The notes under the pieces were generated by a model. That model was not told where the DNA came from. It saw only the letters and a program-made list of their open reading frames with translations, and ran no database searches. Both the position numbers and the translations under genes were made by a program. 6,200 nucleotides of DNA from Alphaproteobacteria bacterium MarineAlpha9_Bin7 (GTDB lineage Bacteria; Pseudomonadota; Alphaproteobacteria; UBA7887): NCBI GenBank assembly GCA_002938115.1, contig PTKD01000119.1, positions 1-6,200 on the forward strand, read 5' to 3'. Positions 1-6,200 of this stretch are shown here, piece by piece (position 1 is the first letter of the stretch; each line of letters starts with the position of its first letter).

Positions 1-2532
1 ATACAAGGGATCGATAGAGCGTTGAGCGGGCGCATTTCCATCGTCGCTTCCACCGCTCTGGACATCAAAAACATTGCTTTTGAATTCAATGGGGGTCCAG
101 GAGAGTTGTCGTTTCAGGAATTATTCCCTCAAACCCCAAGCCTCATTGTCAGCAATTTACGAGCAGCAGGAATACTGAAACCCATTACTCAAACACTTAC
201 TTTAGACGAAATTTTCATCGACCTCGGTAATACCACCATAAACGCTAGTGCCTCTGTTGAAGGCGAGTGGTTAAAGCCTAAAATTGAAGCCAATATCTTG
301 GTAGAGAATTTTCCTGTATCTCGTATTGGCGAAGCCTGGCCACCAACCCTTGCAACAAATGCTCGTGAATGGGTTACGAGTCGCATTTCTCATGGCACAG
401 TGGAGCGTTTGGACGTGCATCTCAACATTGATCCTGGAGATTGGGAAAATAGTAGGATCGCCAACCGCGAAACGCTTTATGGACAGTTTAGCGTTGTTGG
501 AAGCACCGTAGATTATTTGCCAGGACTTCCGGTTGCAGAAAATTTGACGGCCACAGGATGGTACGATGGTGTTGACCTGCATTTCAATATCAGTGACGGC
601 CATCTAAGTAATCAAACTCTACGTGACGTTACGGTTAGTCTTTCAGGCCTAGAGAAATTGGATGCACGAGGCACAATCCGAATCAAATCCGTTGGCCCAA
701 TAAACGATCTAGTCCAAATCCTTAACACATCGCCAGTACAAAATGCTCACGTTCTCTTCACGGATTCATCTTTACTAAAAGGTACCATCGACATGGACCT
801 TGAAGTCAATTTTCCCTTGCTCAAAGATCTTGAAATTGAAGAACTCCAGATTTCTGGCGCTACAGTCTTGAGCAACGTGTCTATCCAAAAATTAAATCCA
901 TCCCCGCTACTTCCAAAAATCGATATCAAAGATTTGAATGGGAAAATGATTATCCGCACAAACGGTTTTGACCTGGATGGATCGACCTTGGCAAATGAAA
1001 CCCCTATTAAATTCTCCTGGCAGGAGAATCTGACCCCTCAGGAAAACCAATTTGTTACCCGAATCGATTTACACACGAGACTTGGGGAATCTGAACGAAA
1101 ACAATGGGCAATTAATGACAATCGTCTCCAAGGCTTCATTGGGGCGACCGTGACATTAATGACTGACACAGATGGAACAACGGAGACCAACATATCAATT
1201 GACGCGACAGCCGCACATTTGACTATTCCTTCTCTGCAATGGAGTAAAATTCCTGGGACCTCAGCAAAGGCGGGAATAGCTTTAAATTTAAAGAATGGCA
1301 TTCCTCTTGGAAATCCCACATTTGATTTCAGTTCTGAAAACTTCGTCACTCGAGGTCACATCGAACTTGCTGATCAGCAATTTGTAAAATCGTTAGTTTT
1401 CAAGTTACTTGAAGTTGGGGAAACACGCCTCTCCGGACGGTTGGATGTGGAGGAAAATGGGAAATATAATATAGAAATAGCGGCAGATGTGCTCGATATA
1501 CGACCATTTATCGGCAATTCCCACATCGATGACATGCAACAAATAGTCGTGTCAGGCACGGCAGCTACGGCCATTCTTACCGACAAAGTGATTTTATCCG
1601 GCCTTGAAGGCTCGATGACGCGCCACAAGGATAGCAGCATCACATTAGAAGGTATGGCGCATGAACTTGATCTACGTTCGTATTTTGCAGACAAGTCAGA
1701 CAACCATGAAACTGTAACTGATGAGGAGCAGAACTTTCCGCGGATAACTTTTTTGGGAAACATAAAACGCGTTGTGATTAGTGACCTAATGCACCTCTCA
1801 GACCTACACGGGCAAATTCATTATGACGGAGATAAAATTGGGCTTGCTGAGATAAACGCTCACTTTGAAGAATCAGACAATGTCGAATTTCGTATAAGTG
1901 AACGCCACAAAAGTCGCGTCCTCTCAATTACTTCCGAAAATGCAGGCGCGGTGCTCCGTGCCCTCGATGTAACCGATGACGTAGTGGGAGGCAGCCTCAA
2001 CCTTCAAGGGACCTTCCACGATGACCAAGAAGGAAAGCCACTAACGGGAGAACTCATAATCAACGACTTTCACGTGGTAAATGCCCCACCGCTGGCCAAA
2101 CTATTAACCATTGCCACTCTGACCGGAGCCCTTGAATTGCTCGGCGGGAAAGGCCTGCCGTTTGATCAATTACAGGCACCGTTCGTTTATCAAGATGAAA
2201 CAATTATCTTCGATAAAGCTCGTGCGAGTGGTTTATCTCTCGGATTAACAATCAATGGTGGAATCAGACTCAGGGATAATATCGTTGATCTTAACGGTAC
2301 AATAATTCCAGCCTACATATTGAACAGCTTTGTCAGTTATGTGCCAGTTATCGGGGATATTCTTATCGGTGGTGATGGCCAAGGTGTGTTTGCAGCAACA
2401 TATCGCGCTCGTGGCTCTTTTGATGACATGGAAATCACTGTCAATCCCCTTACATTGCTTGCCCCCGGGATACTGCGGGATTTATTTAAGCTGTTTGATC
2501 GCGCGGCAAACCCTCCTAGCGAAGATAGATAA
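1..2532 (+). CDS. AsmA/YhdP-like envelope protein (DUF3971 plus AsmA-like C-terminal region), 5'-truncated
   Basis: The frame is open from the first base of the window, so the true start lies upstream; 843 codons are visible. The TTG at 22 is only the first start-like codon and is probably internal. Recognisable parts are a DUF3971-type region around residues 15-250, with the W-P-P (113-115) and N-A-R-E-W-V-T (120-126) signature, and an AsmA_2-like C-terminal region around residues 660-830, including VIGDILIGG near 783-791, GVFAATY near 795-801 and NPLTLLAPG (815-823). Between them are long stretches of alternating beta-strand pattern, typical of AsmA-like bridge proteins. The family is anchored in the inner membrane by an N-terminal helix, missing here, and reaches across the periplasm; E. 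coli YhdP takes part in phospholipid transport to the outer membrane. Full-length relatives are usually above 1000 residues, so a few hundred are probably missing. It is convergent with tyrS. Family membership is fairly sure; lipid transport by this protein is inferred. Confidence 0.9.
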   Translation: MQGIDRALSGRISIVASTALDIKNIAFEFNGGPGELSFQELFPQTPSLIVSNLRAAGILKPITQTLTLDEIFIDLGNTTINASASVEGEWLKPKIEANILVENFPVSRIGEAWPPTLATNAREWVTSRISHGTVERLDVHLNIDPGDWENSRIANRETLYGQFSVVGSTVDYLPGLPVAENLTATGWYDGVDLHFNISDGHLSNQTLRDVTVSLSGLEKLDARGTIRIKSVGPINDLVQILNTSPVQNAHVLFTDSSLLKGTIDMDLEVNFPLLKDLEIEELQISGATVLSNVSIQKLNPSPLLPKIDIKDLNGKMIIRTNGFDLDGSTLANETPIKFSWQENLTPQENQFVTRIDLHTRLGESERKQWAINDNRLQGFIGATVTLMTDTDGTTETNISIDATAAHLTIPSLQWSKIPGTSAKAGIALNLKNGIPLGNPTFDFSSENFVTRGHIELADQQFVKSLVFKLLEVGETRLSGRLDVEENGKYNIEIAADVLDIRPFIGNSHIDDMQQIVVSGTAATAILTDKVILSGLEGSMTRHKDSSITLEGMAHELDLRSYFADKSDNHETVTDEEQNFPRITFLGNIKRVVISDLMHLSDLHGQIHYDGDKIGLAEINAHFEESDNVEFRISERHKSRVLSITSENAGAVLRALDVTDDVVGGSLNLQGTFHDDQEGKPLTGELIINDFHVVNAPPLAKLLTIATLTGALELLGGKGLPFDQLQAPFVYQDETIIFDKARASGLSLGLTINGGIRLRDNIVDLNGTIIPAYILNSFVSYVPVIGDILIGGDGQGVFAATYRARGSFDDMEITVNPLTLLAPGILRDLFKLFDRAANPPSEDR

Positions 2533-2580
2533 GCATCCGAAAGAATCCTCGATTGGCTTTCCCTTAAAACCACACAAAAT

Positions 2581-2650
2581 ACGCGGATGACTGCGTTCTT
2601 GGGATGTAAACAGAATCCAGGGTTGTCCTATTTCCCAAAATTCACCGCGT
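2581..2650. terminator. Nested inverted repeats between convergent genes, possible terminator
   Basis: The gap between the AsmA-like gene and tyrS contains nested complementary arms: ACGCGG (2581-2586) with CCGCGT (2645-2650), then TTGGGA (2599-2604) with TCCCAA (2633-2638), and a small inner AGGG/TCCT hairpin near 2619-2629. Read on the minus strand, the outer stem is followed at once by ATTTTG, a short T-rich run, which would suit termination of tyrS. On the plus strand no T-tract follows. The long unpaired stretches between the arms make this a poor classical Rho-independent terminator, so the call is tentative. Confidence 0.35.
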
Positions 2651-2661
2651 GGCAAAGAGAG

Positions 2662-3936
2662 CTATAATTCATCCTTGGTATTGTTAATCGGCCGCAATAT
2701 CGCGTGCCGTTTTTTGCCAGCCGAAAGTTTGACTACGCCATTCTTATCTAGATCATCCATCGTTACAGCGTGATTTTCCAAGCGCACAGCAACATCGTTT
2801 ATTCGAGCCCCACCGCCCCGAATAAGTCTCCGAACCTCTCCATTTGATTTGCCTAAACCGACAAGTTGAAACGCCTCTACTACGCTAATACCATCCGACA
2901 AAGATTCCCTGGGGACGCTATACGCTGGTAGCTCATCTCCTAAGCCCCGCCGCTCGAATGTATCGCGTGCCGTCCGGGATGCAGACTCTGCGGCATCAAC
3001 CCCTCGGCACAACGTTGTTGCATGATCCGCTAGTAATATCTTAGCGTCGTTGATTTCGGCTCCCTCGAGTTTCTCAAGACTGTCAATCTCTTGTAACGGC
3101 AGCTCAGTAAATAAGCGCAAGAATCGACCAACATCCGCATCGTCAACGTTTCGCCAGTATTGCCAATAGTCGTAATTCGAAAGGCGCTCCTCGTTTAACC
3201 ACACAGCACCCATGGCTGTCTTGCCCATCTTCTCGCCGGAAGCCGTCTGGAGCAGCGGCGAAGTGAGACCAAATAAGCTCTTGTTCTCGACGCGACGACC
3301 TAGTTCGACCCCGTTGACGATGTTGCCCCACTGATCAGACCCGCCCAGCTGCAGGACGCACGCGTACCTTCTTGCTAACTCCAAAAAATCGTAAGCTTGC
3401 AGCACCATGTAGTTGAACTCGAGAAAACTTAGTGGCTGCTCCCTTTCAAGTCGAAGTTTGATAGAATCAAAACTTAACATTCGATTGACCGAAAAGTGCC
3501 GCCCATAGTTCCTCAAAAACTTTACATAATTGAGATCGCATAACCACTCAGCATTGTTCACCAAAACTGCATCTGTCGGACCTTCTCCAAACTTCACAAA
3601 CCGCTCAAATATCTGACGAATTCCCAGCATGTTGCGGTTAATTTCGTCGTCACTGAGCAACTTCCTCCCGCTATCTTTGCCGGATGGATCACCTATCATG
3701 GTAGTACCGCCACCAAGGAGCACGACCGGCCTATGCCCCGCTTGTTGAAGGTGACGCAGTAGCATGATTGGCACCAAGCTCCCCACATGCAAGCTATCCG
3801 CAGTGCAATCAAAACCGATATAACCAACAATCGGTTGCGCCACCGCGAGGGCATCCAGCCCCTCAAGGTCGGTACACTGGTGCAAATAGCCCCGGGCCAC
3901 AATGGTCCGCAACAACTCTGATTTAGGAGTGGTCAT
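2662..3936 (-). CDS. tyrS: Tyrosyl-tRNA synthetase
   Basis: This class I aminoacyl-tRNA synthetase (EC 6.1.1.1) activates tyrosine with ATP and charges tRNA-Tyr in the cytoplasm. The 424-residue product is full length for the bacterial family. Visible motifs: Y39 and the GFDCTADSLHVGSL block (41-54), whose HVGS (50-53) is the HIGH-type motif; GDPSGKD (82-88); Y176, Q180 and D183 in NYMVLQAYDF, matching the tyrosine-binding residues of the Geobacillus enzyme; GGSDQWGN (198-205); the KMSKS-type loop KMGKT (236-240); and a C-terminal S4-like RNA-binding domain from about 349 to 412 (EVRRLIRGGGARIND). I chose the ATG at 3936 because MTTPKSELLRT matches the usual family N-terminus. A TTG at 3957 would add seven residues without better support, and neither start has a clear Shine-Dalgarno sequence. 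It is divergent from anmK and ends in TAG. No T-box leader is visible in the 95-bp gap. Confidence 0.97.
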   Translation of the reverse strand: MTTPKSELLRTIVARGYLHQCTDLEGLDALAVAQPIVGYIGFDCTADSLHVGSLVPIMLLRHLQQAGHRPVVLLGGGTTMIGDPSGKDSGRKLLSDDEINRNMLGIRQIFERFVKFGEGPTDAVLVNNAEWLCDLNYVKFLRNYGRHFSVNRMLSFDSIKLRLEREQPLSFLEFNYMVLQAYDFLELARRYACVLQLGGSDQWGNIVNGVELGRRVENKSLFGLTSPLLQTASGEKMGKTAMGAVWLNEERLSNYDYWQYWRNVDDADVGRFLRLFTELPLQEIDSLEKLEGAEINDAKILLADHATTLCRGVDAAESASRTARDTFERRGLGDELPAYSVPRESLSDGISVVEAFQLVGLGKSNGEVRRLIRGGGARINDVAVRLENHAVTMDDLDKNGVVKLSAGKKRHAILRPINNTKDEL

Positions 3937-4031
3937 TGAATGACGACATTTATCCAATTAACAGAGATAGATAACGTTCAACCTCTTACCATACGTATAC
4001 TAATCGCGCCATCAGACTTCACGGAGCAATC
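3937..4031. promoter_or_regulatory. Divergent tyrS/anmK promoter region
   Basis: This 95-bp AT-rich gap separates two divergent genes and must hold at least part of both promoters if each is transcribed alone. For anmK, TATACT at 3996-4001 is a good -10 candidate that would give a leader of about 24 bases, but no convincing -35 box lies 16-18 bp upstream. For tyrS on the minus strand, TTGAAC (plus positions 3976-3981) resembles a -35 box, with only a weak TTGGAT/ATTGGA -10 at 17-18 bp spacing. Short palindromes AACGTT (3973-3978) and ATACGTAT (3991-3998) lie between them. The function as a promoter region is inferred from gene layout; the exact boxes are uncertain. Confidence 0.45.
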
Positions 4032-5159
4032 GTGACCACTCTTATTCAAACCAAGCCTTTGTGCGCAATTGGCCTCATGAGCGGAACCTCTTTAGACGGG
4101 ATAGATATTGCAGTACTGACTACAAACGGTGAGATTGTGTCGAAATTTGGGCCAGCTGCTACCGTACCATACAACAGGAAGCTTCGGGAAAAAGTACGTA
4201 GCACGCTAGGTGGCGTCGGCGATACCTCGGGGGCAGAGGCGCTAGTAACGGAGGCACACATTGTTGCCGTGAGAACCTTCTTGACGGAACATGGTTTAAA
4301 TGCGCCTGAAATCGACCTAATCGGACTCCACGGACACACTATACTGCATAGACCGCTAATCGGAAAAACCTGGCAGATAGGCGATGGAAAAAGGCTCGCA
4401 CAAGAGCTTTCAATAGATGTGGTAGCTGACTTTCGGGGGGCCGATGTGGAAGGGGGCGGAGAGGGCGCGCCCCTTGCCCCAATCTTTCATCAGTCACTGG
4501 CACATGCACTAGAACATCCCTTGTGCGTCCTCAATATCGGCGGCGTGGCAAATGTGACCTGGATAAATCGAAAAGAAATGGTTGCTTTTGACACTGGCCC
4601 TGGCAGCGCCTTAATAGATGACTGGATGCTTCAACATACTGGTCAGGAAATGGATGCTAGAGGTATGTTGGCGGCCACGGGACAAATCGACGAGATGGCG
4701 GTAAAAGAACTTCTTAGCGACCCTTATTTTAGCCGATCGGCTCCAAAATCTCTGGACCGGAATCATTTTTCTGAACGCGCCGCAACACTTCTAGCAAAAA
4801 GGACTCCTGCGGACGGCGTCGCTACTTTAACCACATTCACTGCACGGGCCGTGCGTCTAGCGCTGCAAGAATTCCCGAAAGCCCCGCGCCAGTTCTTAGT
4901 GTGCGGCGGAGGCAGGAAAAACGATACACTCATGCAAACTTTACACATGGAATTGAGTACACAGGTAAAGTCCGTAGAAAGCGTCGGCTGGCGCGGCGAT
5001 GCGATGGAAGCGCAATTAATGGCTTTTCTGGCAGTACGGAGCCGATATCGCCTTCCACTCAGTTTTCCCACCACCACTGGGGTTGCATCGCCCACGACCG
5101 GCGGGCGACTATTTCGCGCAGCGCCCAACACTAATGAGGCGGCAGGGCGACGTACATAG
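4032..5159 (+). CDS. anmK: Anhydro-N-acetylmuramic acid kinase
   Basis: AnmK hydrolyses and phosphorylates 1,6-anhydro-MurNAc released from peptidoglycan turnover, giving MurNAc-6-phosphate for wall recycling in the cytoplasm. The product is 375 residues, close to E. coli AnmK (about 369). Family blocks in order: GLMSGTSLDGIDIAVL (14-29), the nucleotide-binding N-terminal motif; GLHGHTILHRP (98-108); DFRGADVEGGGEGAPLAP (133-150); LNIGGVANVTW (167-177); FDTGPGSALIDDW (186-198), where D187 corresponds to the proposed catalytic aspartate of the Pseudomonas enzyme; VCGGGRKND (290-298); and GWRGDAMEAQLMAFLA (319-334) followed by LPLSFPTTTGVASPTTGG (341-358). The GTG start is supported by GGAG at 4023-4026, five bases upstream, and by the motif beginning 14 residues in. 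It is divergent from tyrS and convergent with the hydrolase gene. All expected blocks are present and nothing suggests inactivation. Confidence 0.97.
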   Translation: MTTLIQTKPLCAIGLMSGTSLDGIDIAVLTTNGEIVSKFGPAATVPYNRKLREKVRSTLGGVGDTSGAEALVTEAHIVAVRTFLTEHGLNAPEIDLIGLHGHTILHRPLIGKTWQIGDGKRLAQELSIDVVADFRGADVEGGGEGAPLAPIFHQSLAHALEHPLCVLNIGGVANVTWINRKEMVAFDTGPGSALIDDWMLQHTGQEMDARGMLAATGQIDEMAVKELLSDPYFSRSAPKSLDRNHFSERAATLLAKRTPADGVATLTTFTARAVRLALQEFPKAPRQFLVCGGGRKNDTLMQTLHMELSTQVKSVESVGWRGDAMEAQLMAFLAVRSRYRLPLSFPTTTGVASPTTGGRLFRAAPNTNEAAGRRT

Positions 5160-5239
5160 GTACACCCGAACTAGTTCCTACACTTAATTTCTGATGTAAT
5201 TTCGTGACAAAGCCTAGAGAACTAACAAATGACCCTCTC
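5160..5239. other. Convergent gap with GAACTAG/CTAGTTC repeats
   Basis: This short gap between the ends of anmK and the hydrolase gene has no coding content. It contains the 10-bp perfect palindrome GAACTAGTTC (5168-5177). A possible imperfect stem pairs TAGTTCCTA (5172-5180) with TAGAGAACTA (5215-5224), leaving one bulged A and a 34-base loop. The plus-strand bases after the stem are not T-rich, so a classical terminator is not supported. No other structure is obvious. Confidence 0.3.
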
Positions 5240-5893
5240 CTAATTTTTCCCTAGTTCCTTCATGCGTTTGGTCACATATTTCTTAGCCCGATCTGCTATC
5301 CGCTCGAGGTGATTAGCAAAAAAATGATCTGCGCCACGCATTTTTACGTAGTCAATATCAACGTAACGCTGGCTGGACAATTTCTCAGCCAATTTGGCTA
5401 CGTCCGCCTCTGGAACAATTTCGTCGGCGGTACCTTGAATTACCATTCCAGAAACAGGACAGGGTGCTAAAAACGCGAAATCAAATATATTCGCCGGAGG
5501 TGCAATATTTACAAATCCCGTGATCTCGGGTCGACGCATTAGAAGCTGGAATGAAATCCAAGCCCCGAATGAGAATCCGCTAACCCAACAAGCCCGAGCG
5601 TCAGCGTTAAAACTCTGCACCCAATCAAGCGCAGAAGCTGCGTCGCTGAGCTCCCCCGTACCAAAATCATATTCTCCCTGGCTACGTCCAACTCCCCGAA
5701 AATTGAATCGAAGTGTAGAGAATCCCATAGACGTAAAGGTGTGGAAAACACTGTATACGACCTTGTTATTCATACTCCCACCGTGTTGCGGATGCGGATG
5801 CAACACAAGCGCAATTGGCGGATTTTCACCGCGTCCATGCTGGTAACGGCCCTCCAGTCGACCTTCCGGACCATTGAAAATGACTTCAGGCAC
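5240..5893 (-). CDS. Alpha/beta hydrolase of the COG2945 type, substrate unknown
   Basis: This is a probable cytoplasmic serine hydrolase of 217 residues with no signal peptide. The alpha/beta fold is shown by HPHPQHGGSMNNK (32-44), the early oxyanion-region motif of this family; FNFRGVGRSQG (63-73); the nucleophile elbow GFSFG (106-110) with Ser108; GTADEIVP (154-161) with Asp157 as the likely acid; and GADHFF (187-192) with His190 completing the triad. The start is the GTG at 5893: a strong Shine-Dalgarno sequence (GGGAGGAGA on the minus strand, plus positions 5901-5909) sits about eight bases upstream, and VPEVIFNGPEGRLEGRY is the usual N-terminus of relatives. A longer frame from 5926 would place that binding site inside the gene. 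The substrate is unknown for the family as far as I recall. It is divergent from cysE and convergent with anmK, so it probably forms its own unit. I found no convincing promoter for it. Confidence 0.92.
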   Translation of the reverse strand: MPEVIFNGPEGRLEGRYQHGRGENPPIALVLHPHPQHGGSMNNKVVYSVFHTFTSMGFSTLRFNFRGVGRSQGEYDFGTGELSDAASALDWVQSFNADARACWVSGFSFGAWISFQLLMRRPEITGFVNIAPPANIFDFAFLAPCPVSGMVIQGTADEIVPEADVAKLAEKLSSQRYVDIDYVKMRGADHFFANHLERIADRAKKYVTKRMKELGKN

Positions 5894-5900
5894 TCTGCTA

Positions 5901-5909
5901 TCTCCTCCC
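5901..5909 (-). promoter_or_regulatory. Strong ribosome binding site that fixes the hydrolase GTG start
   Basis: The plus-strand TCTCCTCCC reads GGGAGGAGA on the minus strand, nearly a full anti-Shine-Dalgarno match, with about seven to eight bases before the GTG at 5893. It decides between this start and a longer in-frame reading from 5926. Confidence 0.85.
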
Positions 5910-5966
5910 GAAACCCGTCGGTGCAACTTCGCAAAGCCTCCGACCTAAATGCCCGGGGAGGCAATA

Positions 5967-6047
5967 ATGCCAAGAATACCAAATCACAAATTCTTGACTG
6001 AATTCGTCAAGGATTTTATATCCAGGATTCAAACTTTAGGAAATTAA
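5967..6047 (+). CDS. Possible 26-residue small ORF upstream of cysE
   Basis: An ATG at 5967 is preceded by GGGGAGG (5955-5961) with a five-base spacer, one of the better ribosome binding sites in the window. The frame runs to TAA at 6045-6047 and encodes 26 residues beginning MPRIPNHKFL and ending RIQTLGN. The product is basic, with no membrane segment, no cysteine and no family that I recognise. The frame overlaps the candidate promoter and inverted repeat at 5988-6022, so either the peptide is real and transcription starts further upstream, or the match to a start signal is chance. The purine-rich run may partly reflect base composition. Confidence 0.25.
   Translation: MPRIPNHKFLTEFVKDFISRIQTLGN
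5988..6016. repeat. Inverted repeat over the putative cysE -35 box, possible operator
   Basis: The left arm AAATTCTTGAC (5988-5998) and right arm GTCAAGGATTT (6006-6016) are complementary at 10 of 11 positions, around a seven-base centre, TGAATTC. The repeat covers the -35 box and the whole spacer of the promoter candidate at 5994-6022, the position expected for a repressor operator. I do not recognise the motif as the site of a named regulator. Confidence 0.45.
5994..6022 (+). promoter_or_regulatory. Sigma70-like promoter candidate for cysE
   Basis: TTGACT (5994-5999), a 17-bp spacer and TATATC (6017-6022) form the best sigma70-type match seen in the window. Transcription would start near 6029 and leave a leader of about 75 bases before the cysE ATG at 6104. 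Orientation and distance suit cysE. The inverted repeat at 5988-6016 overlaps it, so repression at this site is plausible but inferred. Confidence 0.5.
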
Positions 6048-6095
6048 ATGGGCGCGCACAGCCTGGAGCAGGTGCAACCCCTAAGCATATCATAA
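6048..6095 (+). CDS. Possible 15-residue leader ORF ending just before cysE
   Basis: An ATG directly follows the TAA of the preceding short frame, with AGGA at 6038-6041 six bases upstream. It encodes MGAHSLEQVQPLSIS and stops at 6093-6095, eight bases before the cysE ATG. It lies inside the leader predicted from the promoter at 5994-6022 and could deliver ribosomes to cysE by translational coupling. It contains no cysteine codons, so it is not an obvious cysteine-sensing attenuator peptide. A frame this short can arise by chance. Confidence 0.2.
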   Translation: MGAHSLEQVQPLSIS

Positions 6096-6103
6096 CGATC
6101 AAG

Positions 6104-6200
6104 ATGATTTTCAAGAATTTAGCCAACCAAATTTCGGTGATTTTGGATCATGACCCAGCGGCACGCTCCTGGCTAGAGGTGATTTTTTGCTACCCAGGGT
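6104..6200 (+). CDS. cysE: Serine O-acetyltransferase, N-terminal fragment (cut by window edge)
   Basis: CysE acetylates L-serine with acetyl-CoA, giving O-acetylserine, the sulfide acceptor in cysteine synthesis; it usually acts as a hexamer bound to CysK. Only 32 codons are visible. The start MIFKNLANQI followed by DHDPAARSWLEVIFCYPG (15-32) matches the N-terminus of the short CysE type, in which a D-P-A-A-R-S block precedes L-C-Y-P-G-x-H-A. The hexapeptide-repeat catalytic domain lies beyond the edge. The ATG at 6104 has no clear Shine-Dalgarno sequence, but no ATG, GTG or TTG is available in frame back to the stop at 5999-6001, so this start is well constrained. It is divergent from the hydrolase gene. 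In many alphaproteobacteria cysE lies near iron-sulfur cluster genes, which may follow to the right; that is inference. Confidence 0.85.
   Translation, partial: MIFKNLANQISVILDHDPAARSWLEVIFCYPG

Noticed and set aside
22..24. TTG as the start of the AsmA-like gene
   Set aside because: The frame is open to base 1 and the family needs a long N-terminal part with a membrane anchor, so the gene is truncated by the window edge.
236..240. KMGKT in place of KMSKS and HVGS in place of HIGH in TyrS, considered as active-site loss
   Set aside because: KMSKS and HIGH variants of this kind are normal in bacterial TyrS (E. coli has KFGKT), and the tyrosine-binding residues are intact.
271..603. Open frame of 110 codons antisense to the AsmA-like gene, and similar antisense frames at 1038-1349, 1374-1763, 4763-5131 and 5520-5846
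   Set aside because: They lie wholly opposite or out of frame with well-supported genes, show no recognisable family, and are expected shadows.
3937..3957. Longer tyrS start at TTG 3957
   Set aside because: It adds only seven residues, has no ribosome binding site, and the ATG at 3936 gives the usual family N-terminus.
4901..5134. 77-codon frame inside the 3' part of anmK, considered as a frameshift or overlapping gene
   Set aside because: The anmK frame keeps its conserved C-terminal blocks through this stretch, so there is no frameshift and no independent evidence for an overlapping gene.
5894..5926. Longer hydrolase start at 5926
   Set aside because: The GTG at 5893 has a near-perfect ribosome binding site and begins the conserved sequence; the longer form would place that site inside the gene.

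Overview
The window reads as an ordinary housekeeping stretch from a moderate-GC alphaproteobacterium. I place it there because TyrS carries alphaproteobacterial-style blocks (HVGSL, NYGRHFSVNRML, QLGGSDQWGN, KMGKT) and because the gene partners look typical of Rhodospirillales-like genomes. That placement comes from remembered family sequences, not from a search. No rRNA, tRNA, CRISPR array, insertion sequence or phage gene is visible.

Layout from left to right: the 3' part of a large AsmA/YhdP-like envelope protein gene (plus, cut by the left edge, ends 2532); a 129-bp convergent gap with nested inverted repeats; tyrS (minus, 3936 to 2662); a 95-bp divergent promoter region; anmK (plus, 4032-5159); an 80-bp convergent gap; an alpha/beta hydrolase gene (minus, 5893 to 5240, GTG start with a strong ribosome binding site); a 210-bp divergent region; and the first 32 codons of cysE (plus, from 6104, cut by the right edge). 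The genes alternate strand, so each is probably its own transcription unit.

The genes serve separate basic functions: outer-envelope lipid homeostasis (AsmA-like), tRNA-Tyr charging (TyrS), recycling of anhydro-MurNAc from peptidoglycan turnover (AnmK), an uncharacterised serine hydrolase, and the first committed step of cysteine synthesis (CysE). tyrS and anmK are also near each other in Escherichia coli, so that neighbourhood is old.

The part most worth a second look is the 210 bp upstream of cysE. It holds a sigma70-like promoter whose -35 box and spacer are covered by an 11-bp-arm inverted repeat, and two very short open frames with plausible ribosome binding sites in front of a cysE start that lacks one. 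I see no convincing undescribed multi-gene system here.
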